Assembly: GCA_001701135.1 (NCBI GenBank)
Contig: DAAN01000019.1
Coordinates: 71,236 to 135,235, forward strand
Direction of reading: 5' to 3'
Length of the DNA stretch: 64,000 nucleotides
From: Bacteroidales bacterium H3
GTDB taxonomy: Bacteria > Bacteroidota > Bacteroidia > Bacteroidales > Muribaculaceae
The position numbers and the translations under genes were made by a program. The notes beneath the pieces are model-generated. The model saw nothing but the letters and a program-made list of their open reading frames with translations. It was not told the origin of the DNA and did no database searches. Positions 10,781 through 19,300 of the stretch are shown one piece after another; positions within the stretch are counted from its first letter, which is position 1; each line of letters starts with the position of its first letter.

Positions 10781-12403
10781 TTATCGGTCAATATCGGGAA
10801 CGATGTAGTCCATTGAGCCGCCGATGGTGATGAGGTCGGCAATTTTTTGTCCGCGGGTGATATGGTCGACCACCATAGCCGACGGGAGGCCGGGCGTGGC
10901 GAGCTTCAGACGGTAGGGACGCGACGAACCGTCACTCTCGATGTAGACACCGAAGACACCTCGGCAACCTTCCACCACCTGGAACCAATGACCCACAGGC
11001 AGTTTGACCACCTTGGGCACTTTGGCGCAGATTTCACCCTCGGGGAGCATTTCGAGCAGTTGCTCGATAATGCCCTTCGACTGGATGATTTCGTCAACGC
11101 GGTTGCAGAAGCGGGCCATTGAATCGCCTTCTGTGCGGATTACCTGCTCGAACTTCAGTTCGGGATATACGGAATAAGGATGAACCTTACGCACGTCGCA
11201 GGCCCAGCCCGATGCACGACCCGAAGGGCCGGTGACGCCCGACGAGATTGCATCCTCGCGGGTGATCACGCCCACTCCGGTCATACGGTTTTTGGTTATT
11301 ACGTTGCCGGTGAAGAGTTTGTTATATTCAGCCACGTTGCGGTCGAGAGTGGCCAGCAGCTCGCGGGTGTCCTTCACGAAATTCTCGTCGAGATCGGCCA
11401 TGACGCCGCCGATGACATCGTAGTTGAATGTCATGCGTGCGCCGCAGGTGCGCTCCATTATGTCGAGAATCTGCTCGCGCACGCGCAGACTGTAGAACAG
11501 CATCGTGGTGGCGCCGAGGTCCATACAGAAAGTGCCGATGAAAAGGCAGTGCGAGGCTATACGCGACAACTCGTCCATGAGCACGCGGATGATCTGGGCG
11601 CGGCGCGGCACTTCGATACCAAGCGCTTTCTCGATGCAGAGGCAAAGACCGTGGTGATAATTGTGGGCCGAGAAATAGTCCAGACGGTCCATGAAATGAA
11701 GCGTCTGCGGATAGTTTAGGTTTTCGCAGAGCTTCTCCACGCCGCGGTGGATATAGCCTAAATATACGTCGATTTTCTTAATGGTCTCGCCGTCGACAGC
11801 CGTGCGGAAACGGAGCACACCGTGGGTGGCGGGATGCTGGGGACCGATGTTGACAACGAAGTCATCAGGCTCGAACACACGGGGACGAGTGTGCTTTATC
11901 GAACCGTCGGGCTGCTCGGCCCAGCAGTCGGTATGGTCGGTCTGTCGCTCGCTCTCGATCGACACGGGATTGATGCTGGGATCGGCATCATAATCCTTGC
12001 GCAGGGGATAACCCACCCAGTCGATGTTGAGAAACAGACGGCGCATATCGGGATTGTTGATGAAGCGAATGCCGTAGAAGTCGAAGACTTCGCGCTCGTA
12101 GGTGCATGCGATGCGGTAGAGGTCGGCAATGGAGTGGAGCATCGGGTTGTCGCGATCAGTTGTCTGGGTTTTCACGGAGACAAACTGCTGCATGTCGGAG
12201 GATGCGAGATAATAGATGCATCCGAGCGATGACACCCAGTCCATGCCCACTATGGTGACGAGATAGTCGAATTTAAGCTCGTCGCGGAGAGTCTTCACCA
12301 GTTCGTGAAGCTTCGCGTCGGGAATGTTTACCAGCAAAATCTCACCATCCTCGAATGTTGCTTCGGGGAATTTCTTTGAGATTGTTTCCTGCAAGTTAGC
12401 CAT
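10781..12403 (-). CDS. nuoCD: NADH-quinone oxidoreductase fused subunits C/D
   Basis: Fusion of the NuoC domain (residues about 1-150; contains YEREVFDFYGIRF) and the NuoD domain (about 165-540; begins VVNIGPQHPATHGVLRF). NuoD helps form the quinone site and resembles the large subunit of NiFe hydrogenases. Fusion of C and D is known in several bacteria. No frameshift separates the halves. It lies between nuoB and nuoH; nuoE, nuoF and nuoG, which often follow, are not here. Confidence 0.97.
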   Translation of the reverse strand: MANLQETISKKFPEATFEDGEILLVNIPDAKLHELVKTLRDELKFDYLVTIVGMDWVSSLGCIYYLASSDMQQFVSVKTQTTDRDNPMLHSIADLYRIACTYEREVFDFYGIRFINNPDMRRLFLNIDWVGYPLRKDYDADPSINPVSIESERQTDHTDCWAEQPDGSIKHTRPRVFEPDDFVVNIGPQHPATHGVLRFRTAVDGETIKKIDVYLGYIHRGVEKLCENLNYPQTLHFMDRLDYFSAHNYHHGLCLCIEKALGIEVPRRAQIIRVLMDELSRIASHCLFIGTFCMDLGATTMLFYSLRVREQILDIMERTCGARMTFNYDVIGGVMADLDENFVKDTRELLATLDRNVAEYNKLFTGNVITKNRMTGVGVITREDAISSGVTGPSGRASGWACDVRKVHPYSVYPELKFEQVIRTEGDSMARFCNRVDEIIQSKGIIEQLLEMLPEGEICAKVPKVVKLPVGHWFQVVEGCRGVFGVYIESDGSSRPYRLKLATPGLPSAMVVDHITRGQKIADLITIGGSMDYIVPDIDR

Positions 12404-12448
12404 GTATGGTGTTGGTAATATAATGGTTTCGGAAATAGATGCGCGGGA

Positions 12449-13078
12449 TCAGTCGATTCTCGACTGCGGGTTCTCGCAGGCGGGATGCTCTTGGAGGAAC
12501 TGTTTGCGGCTCTCCTGACGGTTCACGCCGCCGAAGAAGCGCTCCACCTTGATTTTTCGCGAAAGCTGCATGATGGCGTAGATCATGGCTTCGGGACGGG
12601 GAGGACAGCCGGGGCAATATACGTCGACTGGAACGATGTCGTCGATGCCGCGCGCCACATGGTAGCTGTTGCGGAAAGGACCGCCCGAGATGGCACATGA
12701 ACCGCAGGCTATCACATACTTCGGCTCGGCCAGCTGGTCATAAAGGCGGCGGAACACGGGCACCATGCGGTGCACGATGGTGCCGGCCACCATCATGAAG
12801 TCGGCCTGACGGGGCGACGAACGGGCAACTTCCCATCCAAACCGCGCCATGTCGAAGCGGGCAGCCCCGAGCGACACGAATTCGATGCCGCAGCAACTGG
12901 TGGCGAAGGTGAGGGGCCAGATGGAGTTGGAACGCCCCCAGTTGATAAGTTTGTCCATCGAGCCTACCAGCACGTTGGTGCCCGAGGCCTGAAGCTGCGC
13001 TACCAGCTTCTCGATATATTCATTGTCTTTCCAGGCTTCGTAGGGAACTCCCTGGGCGGTAACTTTTGTCATTTCCAT
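12449..13078 (-). CDS. nuoB: NADH-quinone oxidoreductase subunit B
   Basis: Carries the terminal iron-sulphur cluster N2 of complex I, 209 residues. The cluster cysteines are visible in FATSCCGIEF, VIACGSCAISGGPF and DVYCPGCPPRPE. The start overlaps the end of nuoA by 10 bases, so the two are translationally linked. The first ATG (MEMTKVT) is used; the alternative MTKVT two codons on cannot be excluded. Confidence 0.97.
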   Translation of the reverse strand: MEMTKVTAQGVPYEAWKDNEYIEKLVAQLQASGTNVLVGSMDKLINWGRSNSIWPLTFATSCCGIEFVSLGAARFDMARFGWEVARSSPRQADFMMVAGTIVHRMVPVFRRLYDQLAEPKYVIACGSCAISGGPFRNSYHVARGIDDIVPVDVYCPGCPPRPEAMIYAIMQLSRKIKVERFFGGVNRQESRKQFLQEHPACENPQSRID

Positions 13079-13446
13079 TCAAGCGCTCCTTTCCGCCAGG
13101 CGTAGGCCAGACCCAGCACTAAGATTCCGAAAAAAACTGCGACGCAGAGAACGCCTTCACCGCCAAGGGCACGCATTTTCACTGCCCAGGGAAACAGAAG
13201 AACCGTTTCTACGTCGAACATCAGAAAGAGGATGGCAAAAAGATAATACCCGACATGCAGGCGTGCCATGGATTCACCTCGGGTGGGGATGCCGCATTCA
13301 TAGGCCTCACCTTTCTGCGGGTTGAATGAGCGGGGAGAAATAAGGCTTGCAATCCACATGGCCAGCCACACCAACCCTGCTCCGGTGAGCAGAGCCACAA
13401 TGGCGAAAACCACGGCATCGATGCCGAAAATTCCTAAAGATATCAT
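13069..13446 (-). CDS. nuoA: NADH-quinone oxidoreductase subunit A
   Basis: Small three-helix membrane subunit, 125 residues. The conserved loop between helices 1 and 2 contains KGEAYECGIPTRGES, and LFMLFDVETVLLFPW-type sequence (here FLMFDVETVLLFPWAV) follows. It is the first gene of the nuo-atp-nuo operon, with a likely promoter about 120 bases upstream. Confidence 0.97.
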   Translation of the reverse strand: MISLGIFGIDAVVFAIVALLTGAGLVWLAMWIASLISPRSFNPQKGEAYECGIPTRGESMARLHVGYYLFAILFLMFDVETVLLFPWAVKMRALGGEGVLCVAVFFGILVLGLAYAWRKGALEWK

Positions 13447-13568
13447 GAACTATGTTGTTGTGATTCCTGGTAGGGTTAATTCTGATAAGTTGCCACATTG
13501 CGTTATAAATCAGAGATATACGCGCAAAAAGGCACTATACCGTGCCGCAAGGCATGGTTTTACGACCA

Positions 13569-13599
13569 CAAAGATAGCAATTTTTCACCAACTAACAGA
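13569..13599 (-). promoter_or_regulatory. Promoter of the nuo-atp-nuo operon
   Basis: On the minus strand there is a perfect Bacteroidetes -7 box TATCTTTG at 13576-13569, with TCTG (near TTTG) 19 bases upstream. Transcription would start near 13562 and leave a leader of about 115 bases before nuoA. The region 13447-13640 holds nothing else recognisable. Confidence 0.75.
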
Positions 13600-13640
13600 A
13601 AAAAATAACAATTAAAAATTCTGTCGGGCATCATAAAAAG

Positions 13641-14732
13641 TTAACGGCGGGTTATAAAAGTGAAGCGTCCGAGGTGCCGGATGTCGAAGCTCCGGGGAGC
13701 GGATTGGCTCTGATCCAACCGCAATGTCACCCCGGGGATGAGGGGTGCCGGATGGGTTCCCGAGGAGCCGAGTTCCACGGGCGCGGTCTCTATTCTGATG
13801 GCATCCCAGAGATCAGCGGCAATGAGCGCCGAGAGATAGCGCGGTCCGGCTTCGACGAGCACAGAGGTAATGCCGTAACGGTCATACATGGCGTGAAAAG
13901 GAGCGGCAGGGTCGGACAGGTCGATATCGGAAGTATGTGGCGAAAATATCACCGGTGATGGGGTGCGCCGGGGATCAAGCAGATGGAACCGACAGGCTGC
14001 ATCGGCGCAGCTGTCGTCGACAGCGTCGCGAAGACGCCCCGACCTGTCGATGATGAATGGCCGGGGATCGCGCCCCGAAAACCCGCGGAGGTTGAGCCGC
14101 GGATTGTCGGCAAGGAGCGTGGTTGCGGTGGTGAGTATTCCCTCGTGTTGCGCACGCAACTGCATGGTTGCGAGGCGTGCAAGAGGTGTGGAGAAACTAT
14201 AGGCCGGTTCACCCGGCTGGCGGCGCGCATCCATGAATCCGTCGGCCGACTGCGCCCATTTCAGAGTGATGAACGGACGGTGGAGTGTCTGCGATCTGAA
14301 GAATATATGGTTGAGCCGACGCGATTCATCGGCGAGCACGCCCGTAATCACCTCTGCACCGGCCTCACGGAGCATTGCGATGCCGCGCCCGTTGACTTTG
14401 GGATTAGGATCGCCGGTTCCCACCACAACACGGGGTATCCCTGTTTCAATCAGCAATCTGGCGCAGGGAGGTGTCTTTCCGAAATGCGAACATGGCTCCA
14501 GAGTCACATATATGGTCGACTGTCTCAGCAACGGCCGGTCGGCTTCTCTTACCGATGCCACAGCATTGACTTCGGCATGCCCCTCTCCGCATCGACGGTG
14601 CCACCCCTCCCCTATCACTCTGCCGTCGGGAGCCACAATCACGGCGCCGACCATGGGATTGGGCACGGTGAATCCGCGTCCGTTGGCGGCGAGCTGCAGG
14701 GCACGCCTCATATATTTTTCGTTAAAATTCAT
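13641..14732 (-). CDS. ribD: Bifunctional pyrimidine deaminase/reductase of riboflavin synthesis
   Basis: Catalyses two successive steps of riboflavin synthesis in the cytoplasm. The N-terminal deaminase domain has the zinc ligands H52-A-E54 and the PC-x8-C motif C81 and C90 (PCSHFGKTPPC). The C-terminal half, from about residue 150, is the NADPH-dependent reductase (FITLKWAQSADGFMD). 363 residues is normal length. It lies 54 bases downstream of the GHL10 gene on the same strand, with no clear promoter in that gap, so it may be co-transcribed with an unrelated secreted protein. Confidence 0.95.
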   Translation of the reverse strand: MNFNEKYMRRALQLAANGRGFTVPNPMVGAVIVAPDGRVIGEGWHRRCGEGHAEVNAVASVREADRPLLRQSTIYVTLEPCSHFGKTPPCARLLIETGIPRVVVGTGDPNPKVNGRGIAMLREAGAEVITGVLADESRRLNHIFFRSQTLHRPFITLKWAQSADGFMDARRQPGEPAYSFSTPLARLATMQLRAQHEGILTTATTLLADNPRLNLRGFSGRDPRPFIIDRSGRLRDAVDDSCADAACRFHLLDPRRTPSPVIFSPHTSDIDLSDPAAPFHAMYDRYGITSVLVEAGPRYLSALIAADLWDAIRIETAPVELGSSGTHPAPLIPGVTLRLDQSQSAPRSFDIRHLGRFTFITRR

Positions 14733-14786
14733 CGGTTTTGCTTACATATATAAACGATGCGACTATAAAGTGAGGGCGCACACCGA

Positions 14787-16388
14787 TCAGAACTTCGGAG
14801 CGCCAATGGTAATCGGCTCCCCTTCATTTCCGTAGCGGTCGTAAGGGGCGACAGCATACCAGTAGTTCTTGAGAAACCGCAGAGGTATGTCGAAATGGTT
14901 CTCGTAAGAGACGCCCATGATATATTCAGGTGAGAAACCGTTGCTCGCGGGGTCGAGAGCGTCAATGGGGGTTACATCGCGAGGGATAGCATAGCAAACC
15001 CACCGGCCATCCTGAGGCGAATACCAGCTCAGGGTATTGTTCTTGCGGACAAGGTCGCGAGCCTGTTGCTGCGCGGGCGCCTCTTTCCAGGTCATGGCGG
15101 GGAGCAGCGCCGGCGTGCGGTATTCGTGGGTGGCAAGTTCGGCACCCAACCCGCTTGCTTTCTTGCCGTTGAAGTGCGCTGCGGAGTAGAAAATCTGCCC
15201 CGGAACGGTGTGCTCGCGCCGGGAGTCGGCTCGAGTGGCGTTCACCTCGGCACGCTGTTCGAGCCACGCGTCGCTTCCGGCCGGAAGAGAGGATACACTC
15301 TGGCTCACGTACATATCGCGTTTGAAATAGCGTGCCACCCCGGCCCACCACGATGCAAGAGGCTCAAACGGATTTGTGGCATGATCGCGGGGCCAATAGA
15401 TCTGAGGCGAGACATAGTCTACGGTGCCGTCGGCCAGCCATCGCAATGGATCGCAATAAATATCCTCGTACATCCAGTCCTCGCCAACCGCGGGCGGTTC
15501 CAGCCCGTCATAGGGCACAGTAGCCTTACCGTTGCCGCCTGCCACACCGGCGGGGGACACGCCGAAGCGCACATAAGGCTTTTCGCTCTGAATCATCTCA
15601 TAGATTTCACGGATGGCGACAGCCACATTGTCACGACGACGGTTACCCTCCTCTTCGGGATCGAGACCGTCGGCCACAGGAAACTTGTCGGGATAGAAAT
15701 AATCGTCGAATATCAGACCATCGATATCATAGTTGCGCACAATCTCGCGGCACACCTCAACTACATGGGCGCGGGCTTCGGGATTCCCGGGGTCGAAGAT
15801 CGACACTCCGTTGACCACGGTGGTCTTGCCCGGCACGGTGATGGTACGCTTGCGTCCTTTGCGCCCTTTCACCACCTTTTTGCGTGTGGGCGTCTTCACC
15901 GTCTTTTTGTTTGTCAGAATCCACCCTTTCGATATGACCTTGCGGTCGGTGGATGTGTCGGGTAGCCCCGATGCCGAGAATCTGAAAGGATTGACCCAGG
16001 CATGCAGCTCGAGACCGCGCTTGTGCGACTCCTCGACAGCGAATTTCAGCGGATCCCACCCGGTGACGGGTGCCTGCCCGCGTGCGCCGGTGAGATAGGC
16101 GCTCCATGGTTCGAACGATGAACGGTAGAATGCGTCGCCCATGGGACGCACCTGCAGCATGATTGAGTTGAAACCTGATTCGCGGGCCATGTCGAGCAGC
16201 GCTATCAGTTCCTTTTTCTGAGCGGCGGCATCGGCGGCGGTGCTGCCGACGCGCGATGGCCAGTCGATGCCATAGACTGTGGCAACCCACAGTCCGCGCA
16301 TTTCATGTTTGGGAGCAACGGCCGTGGCCGTGATGCTCCCGAGCAGGAGCGCCGCGGCCACGACAAGGCGGGATATGCGTGAAAGCAT
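14787..16388 (-). CDS. Secreted GHL10-type glycoside-hydrolase-like protein (YddW family)
   Basis: Begins with a signal peptide (MLSRISRLVVAAALLLGSITA), followed by the family opening MRGLWVATVYGIDWPSR and by FNSIMLQVRPMGDAFY and HAWVNPFRF, typical of the GHL10/DUF187 TIM-barrel family. YDIDGLIFDDYFYPD probably holds catalytic acids. A strongly basic insert (KKVVKGRKGRKR region, about residues 158-185) interrupts the barrel after the WIL strand. The ATG at 16388 is preferred over the GTG at 16394 because it places the basic residue and hydrophobic core correctly. It starts 2 bases after the alpha-2-macroglobulin gene stops, so the two are coupled. Substrate is unknown; cell-wall glycans are a guess. 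Confidence 0.85.
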   Translation of the reverse strand: MLSRISRLVVAAALLLGSITATAVAPKHEMRGLWVATVYGIDWPSRVGSTAADAAAQKKELIALLDMARESGFNSIMLQVRPMGDAFYRSSFEPWSAYLTGARGQAPVTGWDPLKFAVEESHKRGLELHAWVNPFRFSASGLPDTSTDRKVISKGWILTNKKTVKTPTRKKVVKGRKGRKRTITVPGKTTVVNGVSIFDPGNPEARAHVVEVCREIVRNYDIDGLIFDDYFYPDKFPVADGLDPEEEGNRRRDNVAVAIREIYEMIQSEKPYVRFGVSPAGVAGGNGKATVPYDGLEPPAVGEDWMYEDIYCDPLRWLADGTVDYVSPQIYWPRDHATNPFEPLASWWAGVARYFKRDMYVSQSVSSLPAGSDAWLEQRAEVNATRADSRREHTVPGQIFYSAAHFNGKKASGLGAELATHEYRTPALLPAMTWKEAPAQQQARDLVRKNNTLSWYSPQDGRWVCYAIPRDVTPIDALDPASNGFSPEYIMGVSYENHFDIPLRFLKNYWYAVAPYDRYGNEGEPITIGAPKF

Positions 16389-16390
16389 TG

Positions 16391-19300
16391 TCACTTGATT
16401 ATTACAGGAGCCGACGCAGAGTGCGCGGCCACGATTGGATTATATTGACTCTGTAAACGGGCTGCGCCCGACGAGAAAGTGCCTGCCTGCGAGGCATAAA
16501 GCTCATAAGCCAGACGATAGGTGCCGCGGGGCAGACGGTCAATGAATATGTTGGTCTGCGAATCGCGGTTCTCGCGGTAGAAGCAGAGACCCTCGGCCCA
16601 AACAGGGGCAGGCAACTGCTCCACAGGTTCGAGACCGGCGGCGCGTAGATCCTCTATTACAATATATGAGAGGTCATCCTCTACTTTGAGGATAAGTTCC
16701 ACCCGCACTTTATCGCCGACATTAAAGGTTTCGGAGGGCACCCACTGACCGTCGCGCATTATGCAGAGGCTTTTGCTTATCGAGGCTTCGGCACAACCTG
16801 CGCCCTTAATGGATGCCATGGGCAATGTGCGCATGGTCACCACACCCACCACCGAAGGATAGTCGGCCTGACGGTCGACCGTCAGCATGGCAGGCTTGGA
16901 AAGCATCGGGGTGATATTCTGCGTGAATGCGCCGGTGGCATATTCCTGTCGGTCGGGGACTATCAGTTCATCTCCCACACGCACTGCTGTACCGCGGGTG
17001 TTGACCTTCAGCTGTGAACCGGAGTTGAGAATCGAGGAGATTACCTGGGTGGTTATGGTCGCCGAACCCCAGTCGTTGTTCATCTTGTTGAGGAACAGCC
17101 ATTGGCGGATGGCGTCGACGCACTCCGAGGAGGGATCGACGGCATTGAAAGCATCGAGAATCATCGAGGTCTGGCCAATGCGGTCGTAGCACCAGAACGA
17201 AGTGTGGTCGAGCTGCTGCCACCACATCCCTTTCCCGGGCGTGCGGGTCGCCATCTCGGTGAGCGAAGCTATGAGCTGACGTGCCGTGGCATTATAGCCG
17301 TGGGAATTGAGAATCTGAGCATAAACAGCCCGCAGTGCCACACCTGCATCGCGCCACTTGGCCAGACATTTCTGCACCTGAGCCTCGATAACACGCGAGG
17401 CGGCAGTGGAAGGTTTGTGGTCGGGGAACTTGTCACGGATAACAGTATAGAGCCAGAAATCCGAAGCAGGGTATTCCCTGTAGCTCTCCACGGCTTCGCG
17501 GTCGAGATAGGCGCAGGTCTCGCCGATCCAGCCTTTCAGACGTTTGTCGGCGGGAAGCCAGCCAAGCGATTGCAGATCGCCCAGCATCTCCATCACCGAG
17601 TAGGAGGCCCACTCCGATACCCGGGGATAGTTGGCAGTCCATGCCCATCCACCGTCGGCGCGTGTCTTGGCAAGTATGTCGAGCGCATTGTCAATCACGC
17701 CCTGCACCTGACGGTGGTCGAAAATGAGAGCCAGACGCTGCATGCGCTGCGTGTCGCTCAGAGCTTCGGAGACCCAGGGGGTGGCCGAGAGGAGCATCGA
17801 TTTTAGCTCCTGATTCTTCTGCAGATTCGACACCAATGCGGAATCTTCGGGATTAGCCACCCACTGGCGCACCACCTTGGCGATTTCGAGATTGGAACGC
17901 ATGATGCCGCGGGCCACGCAGGCCGAGAAGAGCGCCGCCGCTGCCTCGACGGATGAGTTTATACTGTTTTCGCGCAATCCGGGAAGCGCCGATACCACCA
18001 TCCAGGAGGGATTCTCGGTGAAATTGAGATATGCGCGGTCACCTGTGCCGAGGGCCGGCAACTGCATCTCGAAATGCGGATTGCCGGGAGCGATATAGCG
18101 GATCTCCGATTCGGTGACATCCTGTTCGGAGGGGAGCACCGGCATGAGCGTGCGTTCGCCGTCGGTGAAATCGTCGGAGGAGGCAAACACCACATATTCT
18201 ATGCCGCATTCATCACCCGAAACTTTAACAGGCAGACGCACCACCGCCGAAGCCATGGAGTCGAGTTTAACTTCGGTCTCGTCAGAGAACAGAACCTTAT
18301 CGCTGCCTGAGAGCATGGCACGGGAAGCGACCTTTATAGTGCGGGATTCACCGGTGTTGTTCATCACCGAAGCTGCAAGAGTGAGCGAGTCGCCGCCACG
18401 CACAAAGCGCGGAGCATTGAGCGACACCATCACCGGCTTCGACGACACTATATTGACCTCGGCGGCGTCAGACAGCAGCGATTTGTTATATGCGAGCGCG
18501 CGGAGCACCCAGGTGGTGTTGGCGTCAGGAACGTCGTAGGTGATTTCGAGCGAACCGTCGGGGGCGGTGTTGAGCATCGGACGGAAGAATGCCAGCGGAA
18601 TTTCCGACGGGCGGCACTCGGGCTGCTTCTCCCGGGCGGCATCGTCATTGCCGATGCTTCCGGCACCGGCATCGTTGGTCGAAGCACCCGCGGTAAGAGC
18701 TACCTTGTCTTCGGCCGCAGCCTCTTCCTCTACACTCTCCACAGCGTTGGCGGTATCGGCCATCTTGAGACTGGCGCTTCTGTATGACGATTTGGCCAGC
18801 CCCGGCATCGCCATAGTCTTATAAAGCACAGTGGGGAACATAGACTGCCCGTAGAAATTGAAAACGGGTGATTCGATGTTGCGCACCCGCGAACGGCGGT
18901 AATCGTGGGAAACATATACCGAGGATTCGTCAAACATGGGGGCGCCGACTCTCAGACGCGCGGAAGGCAACTGGAATGCCGGCATCGACAGCGGATTGTT
19001 CTGCAGCTGATCGATGGCGAGATTCGACATGTCGAGTATAACAGCACTTAGAGCCTGAGTATCGCCCTGCGGCACCACTTTGATTGTGATTTTCTCCCGG
19101 TCGTTAGGAGTCACACGGTCGCGGAAGGTGGTGATGTGGGTTTTGATCGATTTCAGCGAGGATGCCCTGCGGATGGTTACAGTGCTGCTATAAGATTTGA
19201 AATTGCGGATGCACGAAAGCTCTACGGTGGCTTTGTCAACCCCCTCGGGAAGCGTCACCGTCAGATCCTGCATACCGGCGGCGGTTCTTATCCATTTCTG

